From: Diphasiastrum complanatum
Lineage: Eukaryota > Streptophyta > Lycopodiopsida > Lycopodiales > Lycopodiaceae
Assembly: GCA_029204225.1 (NCBI GenBank)
Contig: CM055096.1
Location: 33,131,115 to 33,195,114 of the forward strand
Direction of reading: 5' to 3'
Length of the DNA stretch: 64,000 nucleotides
Shown here: positions 1 to 11,251 of the stretch, piece by piece
How positions within the stretch are numbered: position 1 is the first letter of the stretch
Layout of the letters: the number at the start of each line of letters is the position of its first letter
Notes under the pieces: generated by a model
The model's input: only the letters and a program-made list of their open reading frames with translations
Databases searched by the model: none
What the model was told of the DNA's origin: nothing
Made by a program: the position numbers and the translations under genes

Positions 1-90
1 CTGACGCTTGGCAAAATACCACCGCCTATCAACCAAGGCGGCGCGTATAACTGGCACCCTCACGTTGCACGACAAGTAACAAAGAGATGA
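1..90 (+). CDS. C-terminal end of an unrecognised reading frame, cut by window edge
   Basis: The first 90 bases translate in frame 1 to an end reading ...GKIPPPINQGG...ARQVTKR and stop (TGA at 88-90). The same peptide, with one Val/Ile change and one silent change, is read from the opposite arm at 3848-3937, so the end of the frame has been kept in both copies. I do not recognise the family. It is either the real 3' end of a gene carried on the inverted arms or a shared chance frame; the silent difference slightly favours the former. Confidence 0.35.
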   Translation: MTLGKIPPPINQGGAYNWHPHVARQVTKR

Positions 91-468
91 CGTCCTATTT
101 CTATTTTGGTGTATGTGTATTAGCTTCATTGCGTGTGCCTTAAAATTGTTGATTGAGTACTCATGGACATTTCATGAAAATTATAAGCACCATCCTCTCT
201 ACCACGTGCAGCCGTAGTGTAATGGGGAAGTCCTTAATCACCATGGAAAGACAAGATCAATACGATCAAGAATGTTGTCAAACCTCCTTATAGCCGTGCC
301 TCTGAGGGCCTGGAAAACCCTCATCGGCTGGGGATCACGGGGTGATTGAGATGGCTCTCGGGATTGGAAGCGACATCTCTCAATCACTCACGTAAGGACA
401 GTGTGGGCCCTTCCCCTGTAGGGCTTCCTGGCAAGACCAATCCCCCGTCGGGAATTTTTACTCTATCA
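1..468. repeat. Left arm of a large inverted repeat
   Basis: This stretch matches the reverse complement of 3473-3937 almost throughout, with scattered single-base differences. The shared part runs from the first base of the window to the CTATCA at 463-468, after which the two arms diverge. Because position 1 already matches and the right arm continues in an open frame past 3937, the arm probably extends left of the window. Together the arms enclose about 3 kb. The arrangement fits a fold-back element or two head-to-head copies of one repeat; I saw no target duplication because the left end is cut off. Confidence 0.85.
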
Positions 469-688
469 GCTTCATAAACAAGTCTTTTCCCAATGCTTTG
501 GTGAAGATATCACCACACATTCCCTTGAAGGCTCTGCCTTGCTTGGAAATTTTGGCCTTTGGTCCTACCAGCAGGAAGGCATATTTGTCCCCTGAGACAA
601 TCCCGGGGCCCACCAGTTGGTATTCACTCCCGATGTATTGGGAGATGTGGTGCAACCAGAACTCGTTTACGTTGGAGCGCGCCTAGTT
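458..688 (-). pseudogene. Unrecognised short reading frame inside the inverted-repeat element
   Basis: A minus-strand frame of about 75 codons ends at 458, just at the inner edge of the left arm. Its residues (for example YIGSEYQLVGPGIVSGDKYAF and GDIFTKALGKDLF) look like protein sequence rather than noise, with balanced composition and regular hydrophobic spacing. The frame is closed upstream by a stop near 689 and no ATG-led longer version is visible, so it is probably the remaining 3' part of a gene. It lies on the same strand as the frames at 2485-3250, so both may have belonged to one transcription unit. No domain recognised. Confidence 0.3.
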
Positions 689-689
689 A

Positions 690-2484
690 GCTTGGTAGTA
701 GCTCTTGCATATGGAGTCTTCTCTTATAGTCCAGCAAGAGACTCCCCTATGTAAGAGAGAGTTGGACTCATTACGCACTTGTAAAATGGACAACCTTGTT
801 AAGGTTGGGAATCCCAGTTTTGTAATAAAAATAGCAAATTTTCTCGAGGTGGAAGCCTTGTAGACTCTGTTTGAGATATAGTCAATAAAAGAAAAGCCAA
901 GATCCAAACTCAACAAACACAAAGAACTTGATAACTACTATTTGAAAGCAAGTGGTGTTGTACATATCATTTTGAACTTTAGAAAACGCAATGCAACTAC
1001 ATGACAAAAGTTTGCATGATACTTACCACAAACTTGAAATGAACATATTGAAAGAGAACGTAATACAACTACTTATTCCAAAATCTACTTATATAAAAAA
1101 AAACAAGTGGAATGAAATAGAATAGCAAATTACTTCTAACCATTTTGAAAGTATCAATGCACTAGAAAAAAAATAATAACACAAACAAAATTTATGAACT
1201 ATAAGACTGACAAAAAAAATATGATTACATCATACAAATAAAAAAATAGTCCTCACACGAAATAAAATTTACATTATAACCAAATTTACAAATGACGTCA
1301 AATGAATAGTGAACAGAAATGTATATCATGGCAAGTACCAGAAATGAATAGTGAACAAAAATGTATATTGTAAGGAATGCATGCATAGAAACAAACTTCA
1401 ACTAACACAACCAATACATCTTTTCTTGACAAGAGGAGTTGGAACTATGAAAACCTTCACAATACAATTGATTGTACAAGGATTGATTCGACATTATAAT
1501 CGGACCCAAAAAAAACAACGTAGAAAAAATGTAAGTGTTGTTGACTGCATTCACTGGAAAAGTTGCATTCAACATAGATGGAACAAAATTGCATTCTACA
1601 TTAAATATACCAATCAATACACAACATATAATCTCACTAGGCCTTGATAGACTAGATAGACTAACAAAAGCATATGAACATTTGCAACTGATGTTACTGA
1701 TGAATTATTATAAAAACCGATTGCTCCATTTTACTAACCAATGATTAAAACTGATTCAACATAAACATGACTTATATTTTGGAGGATAACATGTCATTAT
1801 CACAGGAGATCTTTATCAAGTGGGCCCTATCCGAGACTTCCAACATGATAAAAATGGCTTAGAGTTACTTGCACCTATGTTTGGTATGACAAAATTAAAT
1901 GCTACCAACTGACAAAATTAAATGCTACCAACTGGCACAAGTAATGAGACAAAAAAATAATATATTCGTGAATATACTTAATCAAGCAAGATATGGAACA
2001 CACAAATTAGGACATCCAACAAATGAATGACCAATGTCTTCAAAATAGTCCACTTTTGTTGGAGATACCACATTTATTTTAAAAAAACAAATTACAAAAA
2101 AAGTACAATGACCATGTTTATCGAATGTCGCTAATAGCCCATCTTCTCAAACACTCACAACCTTGTTATCTTCAAACAAATTACAACTCTCATGTAAAGT
2201 ACACACAACTAATTATGAAAGCCAAGTAGACCAAATCTTAAACAAGTGAAACATATTGGCCTTATCACCACCCTACATACTTTGCCTTCAGACATCTTAA
2301 CAATATTCCCCAGTTTACAAACTCTACTGACAAAACACCACCATCTCCACACATGTTTCTAGTATATTGAAGCAAAACTAGCATTCTAAATAATTTCACA
2401 TCGTTGACAATCCAAAACACCACCAGCTCCACACTCCACACCAGGCTCCACACCAGGCTTGGCATTTGCAAGCTGCAATGCACA
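690..2484. other. Interior of inverted-repeat element, no gene seen
   Basis: AT-rich sequence between the two groups of minus-strand frames. Short open frames occur on both strands but none shows family motifs, splice-bounded extensions or biased composition. Around 1900-1940 a short direct duplication of AAATTAAATGCTACCAACTG occurs. I see nothing else here. Confidence 0.5.
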
Positions 2485-3250
2485 TCAAAGGCTAGTTTGC
2501 CTTTCAAAGAAAGGCAATTCAACCACATCCTGATCAAATATTTCTAAAAACGCGTTGATGGTCTCGGCAAGGTCCTCTTCGGTTACCATTTTGGGTATAT
2601 CTATTGTCTTATCAAGCACGCATAACATCTCTTCATCCTCTAATTCTAGAGGGGGCATCTCAGGATCATAGATAGGATCTGTCGTACAAGGTAGTAATCT
2701 CATAGGATTCCTCCTGTGGGTACTCGTTGGGTATAACATCAACCGATCCTATACTCTCATCATCATTGATGGGCTGACATAGGCTTGTGCCTCCATCATC
2801 TGTGGATATTCGGTCAATATCAAGTGATGTACTTGGTTGATCAAAAGATAGGTCACTCCATCCATTTATTGATGGCTCACTAATCACACTAGTGGGTCGA
2901 TCTATTCCACCAGGAGGAGGATCGGATATGTTTTGGATCAAGGCAGTACTCAACACCCCATCATTCCCATTATAATTCGGTTCCAGTTCATCGTCCATGG
3001 GTGGAATATGTCCCTCAATATTCTATTTGTTGGGGCTACTTGTATGTGTAGGGATTGGCATATGTGGTCTGTGTTTACTGCACCATCTTGTACAGTGCCA
3101 AATAGCCAGGATCTGAAATTCCTATAGGTGACATTTGTTCTACCAAGTGGTGGGTATACTGCTTCTACACCTATGTATTCAAAATGCTTGTACATCAGGC
3201 CCTCGTCCATGGCTCTTTCTATGTGATGATCATCTTTGGCAACACTAAAC
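2485..3250 (-). pseudogene. Decayed acidic protein gene of unknown family
   Basis: Three overlapping minus-strand frames follow each other: 3250/3210 to 2950, 2998 to 2666 and 2742 to 2485. Read in order they give one continuous-looking protein with two frameshifts, one near 3000 and one near 2700. The first part has aromatic and charged residues (HFEYIGVEAVYPP), the middle is Asp/Ser/Pro rich and the last part is strongly acidic (LELEDEEMLCVLDK, DVVELPFFER). No known domain, zinc site or membrane segment is visible. Because it sits between inverted arms, it was probably carried by that element. A gag-like or pararetroviral origin was considered but nothing diagnostic supports it. Confidence 0.4.
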
Positions 3251-3472
3251 TTTTGATTGATTAGTGTTGGGTCTCTATTGTTTGAAAGACAATTATCCTA
3301 ACTGTTGTACTACAACTGCTTCCAGTAATCTGTTTCGAGTAAGAAGTATCGTAAGAGCTTCCATAATCCAACTAAAAGCTCTATCATATTGAGGTAAGAG
3401 GCCCTCATCAGATCTGGTAGGGGTGTGTATGGTCCTTAGATTGAAACAACCTCAAATTTCATCTCCCGGCAA

Positions 3473-3937
3473 TGATAGGGAAAAAATTCTCGACGGGGGA
3501 TGGGTCTCACCCGGAAGCCCTACAGGGGAAGGGCCCACACTGCCCTTACGTGAGTGATTGAGGGATGTCGCTTCCAATCCCGAGGGCCGTCTCAATCACC
3601 CCGTGCTCCCCAGTCGATGAGGGTTTTCTAGGCCCCTAGAGGCACGGTTGTAAGGAGGTTTAACAACATTCTTGATTGTATTGATCTCGTCTTTCCATGG
3701 AAATTAAGGACTTCCCCATTACACTACGGTTGCACGTGGAGAGGATGGTGCTTATAATTTTCATGAAATGTCCATGAGTACTCAATCAACAATTTTAAGG
3801 CACACAAAATGAAGCTAATACACATACACCAAAATAGAAATAGGACGTCATCTCTTTGTTACTTGTCGTGCAATGTGGGGGTGCCAGTTATACGCGCCGC
3901 CTTGGTTGATAGGCGGTGGTATTTTGCCAAGCGTCAG
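3473..3937. repeat. Right arm of the large inverted repeat
   Basis: Reverse complement of 1-468. The match contains easily aligned landmarks: GGAAGCCCTACAGGGGAAGG near 3508 facing the same string near 400, and GCCAAGCGTCAG at 3926-3937 facing the first bases of the window. The arms differ by scattered substitutions and one or two small indels, so the duplication is not very recent. Confidence 0.85.
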
Positions 3938-4063
3938 GCCTAGGTATTTCGCTAGGCAGTTCCAACGATGGAGGTGACTATACTGATCCCTAACCAAGGT
4001 GGTGTATTTCAACCACGCATGGTGGACGGCCCGCTCTTGTGTTTCAAAGAGGTCGAGCTTCAT
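3848..4063 (-). pseudogene. 71-codon frame running through the right arm, unknown family
   Basis: A minus-strand ATG frame starts at 4063 (MKLDLFETQERAVHHAWLKY...) and ends at 3848 inside the right arm. Its last 29 codons are the counterpart of the plus-strand frame at 1-90. The part outside the window's left edge should be a second copy of the first 42 codons. The sequence looks coding (Trp/His/Tyr rich, few simple runs), but I do not recognise it. It may be the last exon of a longer gene on the repeated unit. Confidence 0.35.
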
Positions 4064-6000
4064 GACTCGTCATTTCACTGAAAAAACATAATGTTTAACT
4101 ACTCTTGAAAGCTAGGTGTGACATACGAAGATATTCTAGGTTTCAAAGCGGTAGAAAGGAAGCATATCATGCTAAGAAATACAAGTGTCCCAATATGTCC
4201 TAATGATGTATACTATGCATACCTAGCATGCTACTTAGATTCACTCAAGGTTAAGCAAAATCATGCTAGTTTAACAATTCCGATGTCATTCACGTAACAC
4301 ATCACGCAAATCCATTATCATATGTTGCAACGTACAAACTCAAAGAATAACATGCATTGACAATTTTTCCCAAAACCGATTTCAATCAACAAAGGTATAC
4401 CTAGTGTAGTAGAGGAAGACCGGCAAGCCGCTAAAGATTACCCCAAGTCACGAGTTCGTTCGCCGTTCATGTGAGTGAAAGAGGTAACACTTTGTCAGCT
4501 GAGTCAATCCTGTCCCGCTATTCAACTGGCCTGAGTGAAGGCTATCCTTGCTTTTTCATCGTTGTTGCTCCCCAATCTCAGCATTCCAAGTTAATCACTT
4601 TGGTTTGTTTTCAGATAGCTGGTTTGCAAGCTCTTGATCCATCATGAGGGCCTGGGCAAGAGCTGCAACGGCTCACATGCAAATAGAAATCAATGGTCAT
4701 TACTGGCGAGCACGCGCCTACCCTCTGCAGGTCTGTGAAACAGTTGATGCTATTGTGATGTTGGGTTTCCTCTGGCGGGATGAATGAATCAGTCAGATAG
4801 GCAAGCAGACCCACAGATCGTTGAGGCATGAGGTACATAGGTCCACCAATCAATTTGCCGAGATCAGAGGTATCTGCGCCCACAGTCACTAATGGCATAG
4901 AATTCAACACCCAACTGCAGCATATAACGCATTGTAGGACTAGCAGATGTTTCAATTCTGCTCACAGATGGCACTCTTTCATCAACAGTGTGCAGACAGT
5001 GGAATGATTAGCCTTTGACCAAAATCGGAGTTGGAGCAACAGAGGAGCGCTCCTACAGCGATGGCTTCCTTCCTTCAATGAGTAATGATTAAGCTTCATT
5101 AATAGCTCAGATAGCTGAGTTAATTGTGCTCTTAGACAGACACCTGGCTGCAGCGACTATTTGGCTCAGATAGCAGTGAAGGACATCAGAACCACAAAAT
5201 CTTCTTGTAATGTTTTTCGAACTTTCACAAAGAAGGTTAAGCAAGTCACCAGTAGTCAATTCTACAAGTGGCACTCAGTAAACTATCTTGTAGAAGCTGC
5301 AGTTCTACAGCGACCTTTGAGTTTTTCGGATTACTTGCAGTGGCATACAATAATTTCTGTAACTTTCCAGGACTTGGTTCACCATATTGATCAAGCCATA
5401 GTCGATTTGCAATATTTGAATTGCAACGTATAATACTTTGTGTGTGTATACAAAAGAAACATAGTACATCATCCTGATCGGCTAACCAGCTTGCAGTGGC
5501 ACAAAGTGAAGTATTTCAATGTTGCTCATCTGTATCTTATATCAGAATATTCGCACTTCTGTGGACATCAGGCAGTCATCATGCTGTCCTGGAAAGCTTT
5601 CATCATATAACTGGCTTTCACCAATACGATATAAACTTAGTACATAGGAAACACATAGTAGATCCACAAGATTAGGATATAAACATAGTACATAGGAAAC
5701 ACATAGTCGATCCACAAGATTAGGATGTACATAAGCAACAGTGGATCACGAATAGTACGCTGAGAACCTTCCAATATTCGTAGATACTGAGCCCGTGCCT
5801 TGGAAGAGTTTACCATGGATTGCACCTGAGTTAAAACCTGCTCAACACCTAACTCTTTCTGTCTTCTACCTGCTTTTAGAAAATCATCATCTTCATCACT
5901 GTTCTCCCCCGGCTTGAAACCATTCTGCTAAACATTTCAGTCAAAGAACTCAACCACCCATCTCTTCCACAAAATTCTCAATACTAGAGTTGCACTTATT
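4064..6000. other. Unassigned sequence
   Basis: No recognisable gene. Two frames of about 90-115 codons (minus 4611-4955, plus 5161-5433) lack family motifs and neighbouring support, so I do not call them genes. The only structured feature is the 48-bp tandem duplication at 5628-5723. Confidence 0.4.
5628..5723. repeat. 48-bp tandem duplication
   Basis: Two adjacent 48-bp units, 5628-5675 and 5676-5723, both starting GATATAAAC and ending CACAAGATTAG, differ at two positions. It is a local duplication with no evident coding role. Confidence 0.9.
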
Positions 6001-6522
6001 CCGAACAAACAACACATGTTTCACATAAGGCAACCTCACATGGCAATCAACTCTCCCTAATACTTAACCAAAGCATCCCACGAATTTCTAACTCTTAACA
6101 CTCTTATCAACTCCTTTTCCAACTCCCAACATGATCATATGGAGGCCCTCTCTTTTATAAGCATTTCCCAAAGCCTCCCCTTCACAGTGCCATCTTCTCA
6201 TTCTTCACACCCTTCATGCCCATACTGCCATGTGTCATGCTCCCCTTGAAGAAGTACCATGCATTGATGTCAGAAGTGACTTGAGGTGACACCCATCCTT
6301 TCCAAAGATAGTATGAATCTTGGTTGTATGGAGGTACCACATGTGTGAGCCATCCATCTTTATAGCATTGGTGGGTGATATAAATAGTAAGTACTTCACT
6401 TACCATTCCTAATTGAGTAGTCCTTGTGGTCAACACCTACTATGTATAGGTAAGATCTTTTTAGTAAGTGAGTGTAACTCCCTTTTTGGCCTCCAGATCT
6501 TAATGATCTAAAATTATTCACA
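6001..6522 (+). mobile_element. Probable 3' part of a copia LTR (left end not resolved)
   Basis: The segment ends in TTATTCACA directly before a tRNA-primer-like site at 6523, as LTRs of this family do (compare TTTTTCACA before the primer site at 24859). A downstream gag fragment on the same strand agrees with a 5' LTR ending at 6522. The start of the LTR could not be fixed; 6001 is only a nominal limit. Confidence 0.45.
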
Positions 6523-6535
6523 TGGTTTCAGAGCT
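6523..6535 (+). promoter_or_regulatory. Primer-binding site, degenerate initiator-Met tRNA type
   Basis: TGGTTTCAGAGCT differs at one base from TGGTATCAGAGCT, the usual plant copia primer site complementary to the 3' end of initiator-Met tRNA. It lies directly after a TTCACA LTR-like end. Confidence 0.6.
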
Positions 6536-6964
6536 ATTGTGTTGTAGGTTATGGAAGGTACAACCACATTTAGCAAAGATTTGGAGGAGCTTCTATCTCT
6601 AGAGCATGCTAGAATAGTTTCTACTCAAAAATCAAGAATTTTGTATGTGTAGAATCGATCTTTTGTAGATTTAGGTTTATGAACTTGAAGTAGGCCAATT
6701 TCACATGTGTGTAACTGAAATTGGACAATTTTAATTGCATTAGGAAAGCTTCATTAGAGGTACAAGATTCTATAACAAGATTTTTGCAATTGCATGTAGA
6801 AATTGGAAGATTCAATTTTTTGTGATTTTGTCAAAACCCTAATTTTGATTGGATCTCTATTAAATAGAGTGTGTTTCAATCTTAGAAAGTGGCAAGATTC
6901 ATTAGATTGCATGTGGATAATAGGTTGATCAAGAGTTCTTCATTCTATGTGTTGATTTGCTAGT

Positions 6965-7598
6965 TACAGTGCTAGAAGAATTACCAATGAACTTCTCAAG
7001 GAAGTTGGTAAGTGCACATCATCTTTTGAGGCCCGGGAAGCTTTGAAGAAGCTTTATGAATCCAAGTCTACATCAAGAGTAATTACTCTTAGAAGGCAAA
7101 TCTTTCAAAGTATGCAAAAGAAGGAAGAGAGTGCTCATGCTTTTGTATTGAGAGTTAAAACATTTAATGATGAGTTAGCATGTATTGATGAGAGCATTAA
7201 GGAAGGAGAACTTGTTCAAGCTATTCTTAATGCCTTGTTGGATGATCATGATAACCTTCTTCAAAGCTTTTCCAGTCAAAGAACCTTGCCAAGCATCGTG
7301 GATTTGCAAGAGATTTTGGTGAATGAGGAGTTTAGGCTTCAAGCAAGAGGTGGATTTACATCAACATCTCAATATGAAGAGGAGGCTATGTTCATCAAAG
7401 GCAAGTTCAAGGGCAAAAGAAAAGACAAGTGGTGAGCCTTCCTCTTTTGTTAGTAAGAGAAAAGATTGGTCAAAATTAAAGTGCTTCTATTGTGGAATCA
7501 AAGGGCATTTTGCTAATGAATGTTTGAAGAAGCAAAGAGATGAAGATAGCAAGCAAATCAACTTTACCACTAATGATGAGGATCTTGTTGAAAAATGA
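6965..7598 (+). pseudogene. Ty1/copia gag fragment with zinc knuckle
   Basis: A gag remnant beginning near RITNELLKEVGKC and running through ESKSTSRVITLRRQIFQ, LACIDESIKEGE and LPSIVDLQEIL closely follows the gag of the intact copia at 24.2-30.6 kb (NELLKEVGKC, ESKSTSRVLTLRRQIF, LACIDENIKDGE). The frame stops at 7433 (TGA after KGKRKDKW) and continues in the next frame with a CCHC zinc knuckle, CFYCGIKGHFANEC, at about 7480-7525, then ends at 7598. The first third of gag and all of pol are missing. In the live element this protein would form the virus-like particle core and bind RNA through the knuckle. Confidence 0.85.
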
Positions 7599-8379
7599 AA
7601 AATTATCTATCTTGACTTTAGGCTTTGGCAAAGTTTTTTCTATGTGTATGTAATGTTTCATATTGTAAATGCCAAATTTGGCCTAGAAGAAACTCGAGCT
7701 ACATGGTTTCTTGAGACTAGTTGGTCATATACAACATGCATATAGAATGTAGACATAGAAATGCCAATTATGGGCTTGTAAAAACTCGTGGCACATCACA
7801 TGCAATGATTGTAAGTGTTTCATAATGACATGCAAGGCATGCACAAAGTGAATTGGACACATGCATGGTGATTTGGACAATTCTAGTTTAGAATTTTACA
7901 CTTGGTAAAAGTAGGTAGAAATGCATGTATGTAAAGTGACAAATGTCACTAGTTTGCTAGTTTTCAGTTTTAGATGTGGATGAAAGTAGGAGAGAGATGG
8001 GTCTACCTCAAGCTACTCCAATCTCCATAAATATGTGTAGGCTCTCTCATAGCTTTTGATGAAGAACCAAGCTTTGAAGCTATTCCATGTCAATTTGGAT
8101 CTATACTATTGTTTGCTTGAATTTTGCTCTCTCTTTCTCTCTCTAACTCGAGTAGAGGATTATGCTAATGTATTAAATTCTTGTACTTCTTCTCTTTTGA
8201 TTTTCAATGCAATCATTCTTTGACTATTAGCATGCTAGATTGTACTTTGGCCATAAGTTCTTGTACTAGATCTTGATATTCAATCTAAAATCAATTTATG
8301 TGCTAAATACAAAGGTTAACAAGATCATTCACACTTGAGGATTGATCCCCACACGAGTGAACTTGCTGGAATCTTATCA
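7596..8379 (+). mobile_element. Copia LTR, followed by its own primer site
   Basis: The segment starts TGAAAAATTATC and ends CTTATCA immediately before a primer site. It shares a colinear set of blocks with the solo LTR at 60546-61204: AAACTCGAGCTACAT, GACATGC.AGGCATGCA, GTAGGTAGAA, AAGTGA.A..TGTCACTA, CTCTAACTCGAG and ACTTGCTGG near the end. TATA-like ATAAATATGTG near 8027 may be the promoter. Its position straight after a truncated gag and straight before a primer site means two elements are joined here through one LTR, or that the gag remnant is unrelated to it. Confidence 0.65.
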
Positions 8380-8392
8380 TGGTATCAGAGCC
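8380..8392 (+). promoter_or_regulatory. Primer-binding site, initiator-Met tRNA
   Basis: TGGTATCAGAGCC directly follows the LTR end CTTATCA. It is the standard plant Ty1/copia minus-strand primer site. No gag follows it; the leader runs into simple repeats and then unrelated sequence. Confidence 0.85.
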
Positions 8393-8914
8393 AAATTAAG
8401 CTTTGCATGCAAGAATTTGTGACCCTAATTTAAGCAAAAAAGCTGTTTATCACTTTTCTTTACCTTTTCTTGAAAAGTGTTTGGATCAAAGAGAATAGAA
8501 TCAAGATTTTCAGATCAGAATTGACATTGTACGGAATTTTGAAATTTTGCACATGTGAAAATCAGAGATTTTCATACCTCTTTATTTCCTTCATCTTTGG
8601 TCCAAAGATATTGATGTTATAGCTTGATGGAAAGCGTATAAGGAGTACTTTCCATTGCAATTGATGTCAAATCAATTTGATGTGTCTATGAAGAGTTATA
8701 ATCTCTTAAAGAGGGTAGGGAGAGGTCCAAAATTCGAGTGACCACTTTTTGATTTGATCCAATTTAGCTTGATTCCAATCCATTGTTTTGATTAATACAA
8801 ATACAAATACACATACACACACACACATACACATACACATATACGTAAACATATACATATAGATACACATACACATACACACCATTGGTCGCCACCATCG
8901 GCGGGCACACTATG

Positions 8915-8959
<45 letters not shown>

Positions 8960-9925
8960 CAGATATACATACATATATAAGATCTTCCATAAACTTTCAC
9001 GACCTTCACGAATAGCGTGAATAACCTTGCATAACACTACCGGAATATATTGGCAGATGCAGGTATCAGATCCACCTACATGGAAATCATTCAATAGACT
9101 AGTTCAAGAAGAATCCTACAACAAGGAACAACGATTTGCAGGGAGCGCATTCAAGGAGTTGGATTCTGAGGTTATCTTCACTATTATTCTCATTTTCTGG
9201 AATCCAACAGGTTTTCCCAATGCTTCTTAAAGCAAAAGTATAGAAATTAACAGCTTGTTGATAGAATTTCTTAGCTGTATTATGAGCCAGTGAAACTCTA
9301 GCCTGAAGCAAGCAAAAACCTACCTTTAGGAGATTCTCCCCACAGTGTTACAACACTTAGAAAATTCCTAAACTTACATGCTGCTCAGAAGTTAGAATAA
9401 CCGCAACTTCTATCTATGTTTCTAATATGAAGTTTCTAGATGATTTTAAATATAACAATTACGGATCCTCAACCTGCATTCACTGGAATCATGTTAAAAA
9501 TGGATAACAGTCCATATTAACAGGATCGACTCATAATCAATTAATCAATGAACAACCCCTATATTACATGATTCAAAACATTTGGGCAAGCAGGTTATCA
9601 AGCTTTACCCAAGCAAAACACAAGCTATTGTTCCATACACTAAGATCTACACATGTAGACCTGCTCACATCATTGAAAGCTTCCTTATAAAAACATGAAA
9701 TTACATATAGATTCACACAAATTTGCAGCATCTTATATTAAAAAACATCCATGTAGAAGTGCACTCTACCATAATTTCGAAAAGTATGCTACTTATCTGG
9801 AATTTGTGTATCCAACTCCATAATCCCATTGAGAAAAATAGCACTCCCATCGGGATGTAAATCCAAGTGCTCCTAACTTCCAATTTGATGTAGGGCTTGT
9901 CTCCATCACATCCAAGACTGTATCT
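8393..9925. other. Copia leader remnant and unassigned sequence
   Basis: After the primer site about 350 bases of leader-like sequence are followed by two simple repeats (8795-8880 and 8916-8956) and about 950 bases in which I see no gene. The plus frame 9027-9230 has no recognisable motif. Confidence 0.5.
8795..8956. repeat. ACATAC-type and (GT)n microsatellites
   Basis: An impure ACACAT/ACATAC tract at about 8795-8880 is separated by a 35-bp unique spacer from a (TG)n tract at 8916-8956 of about 20 units. The two tracts are complementary in base content (CA-rich then GT-rich) and could fold back on each other. Confidence 0.9.
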
Positions 9926-10188
9926 TGTTAGAAATCAATGATAAACTTCATTGTTACTGTTTACGAGGTACATTAATGTTGACAGCTATGACCAGCTGTC
10001 ATTAGCCGTAGGCTAGTCTATTAGTCTACTTTTAGGTTTTCTCTCTCTATCAGGGGTTCAAGGTTTATTTGTACATTTTACATTCTGTATGAGTTAGTGT
10101 TAGAGAGTGACAATGCGTGTTCTTCTTCCGCCTTCTTGTGGTGAATGCTTATGGTGAATGCTTGATGTTGCATATCTGATTCTTGACA
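9926..10188 (+). repeat. 5' LTR of the copia at 9.9-15.8 kb
   Basis: 263 bp, starts TGTTAGAAATCAATG and ends TTCTTGACA. It is short for a copia LTR. It matches 15527-15788 with several substitutions and small indels. Confidence 0.95.
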
Positions 10189-10200
10189 TGGTATCAGAGC
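10189..10200 (+). promoter_or_regulatory. Primer-binding site, initiator-Met tRNA
   Basis: TGGTATCAGAGC follows the LTR end without spacer. Confidence 0.9.
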
Positions 10201-10375
10201 AGCAATAGTCCTGCGTGCCTAATCAGTGGATACAGCTTGTCACAGGCTCCGCAACGAAGTGAGAAAGTCTTTCACGGGAGGTGAAAGCTTGGAGAGATAA
10301 AAATGGCTGGAAGAAATTCTTCTTTGGTGTATTTTGCAGGTTTGGAGCTCAGAATCATCAGTGGGGAATGAAGAC

Positions 10376-10679
10376 ACAGTCCCGGAGGCATCAAAAAGGC
10401 CAAGGTAGCATTAAACAAGTTGGAAATCTGTTGAGTGGGGAGTTTTTTTACAATACTTCCTAGTTGTTTTGAAAAGCACAGTCTCGGAGGCATCCAAAAG
10501 GCTAGGGCAGCATCAGACAGATTGAAAATCTGTTGAGTGGGAGATTTTTACAATACTTCATAGTTGTTGTGAAAAGCACAGTCCCGGAGGCATCCAAAAG
10601 GCCAGGGCAACATCAGACAGATTGAAAATTGTTGAGTGGGGGAGATTTTTACAATACTTCCTAGTTGTTGTGGAAAGTG
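10376..10679 (+). repeat. Three 100-bp tandem repeats in the copia leader
   Basis: Three units start at 10376, 10478 and 10578, each beginning ACAGTCYCGGAGGCATC and containing GTTGAGTGGG and TTTACAATACTTC. They lie between the primer site and gag in the untranslated leader, where packaging and dimerisation signals usually sit. Confidence 0.9.
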
Positions 10680-10937
10680 CTATTTGTGTGAGAGGTTTGC
10701 CAAGAAATCTCTCATTTGTATGTTTGAAGTACCACAAATCACACTAGATAGTGTCTAGTACTATCATTCAGAGTTAGGAAGCTTCACACTTTTCACATTA
10801 CTGATCTCTGTCTTTTGAACGATCACACATTTCAAAATTTTTGCAACGAGGAGGCGGCGTATCCGCTGCGCCGAAGTGGAGAATCTAGAATATTCTCTCT
10901 GAAAGTTCCTTTATTCTCTCTACTTTTCATCTTGTCC

Positions 10938-11189
10938 GTACCAATATCGGATCGATGCGCCAGAGGTAAAGAAAACCAAGAGCAGTCGTATATCCGTGTG
11001 TCATACCGATATCACATATCAGTACCAATATTGGAGCGACGCGTCAGAGGTAAAGAAAATCCAGAGTAGTCGTCCATCCGCGCGTCATACCGATATCGCA
11101 TATTTGTACCAATATCGGATCCACGCGCGCGAGCTAAAGAGAATCCTGAGTAGTCATGCACCCGCGCATCGTACCGATATCAAGTGTCC
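10938..11189 (+). repeat. Three 84-bp tandem repeats carrying paired ATATCGG-CGCG motifs
   Basis: Units 10938-11021, 11022-11105 and 11106-11189 each start GTACCAATATYGGA and contain AAGA.AA.CC.GAG.AGTCGT. Within each unit a forward motif (AATATCGGATCGATGCGCC in unit 1) is followed about 35 bp later by a reversed copy (ending ACCGATATC). The block lies just upstream of the gag start at 11252. Similar motifs are dispersed at 32.1-36.2 kb. Confidence 0.9.
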
Positions 11190-11251
11190 AACCAAATATT
11201 TACAGTTCTATGGTGTGATAAATTTTGTGAGCCAGGCTCATCTATCCAGTA

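Noticed and set aside
1-4063. Endogenous plant pararetrovirus (caulimovirid) fragment
   Set aside because: No RT, protease, coat zinc knuckle or movement-protein motif is visible; the frames are simply unrecognised.
4611-4955. Minus-strand frame of 114 codons with a hydrophobic start
   Set aside because: The apparent signal peptide is the only feature; no family, no exon partner and no composition bias support a gene.
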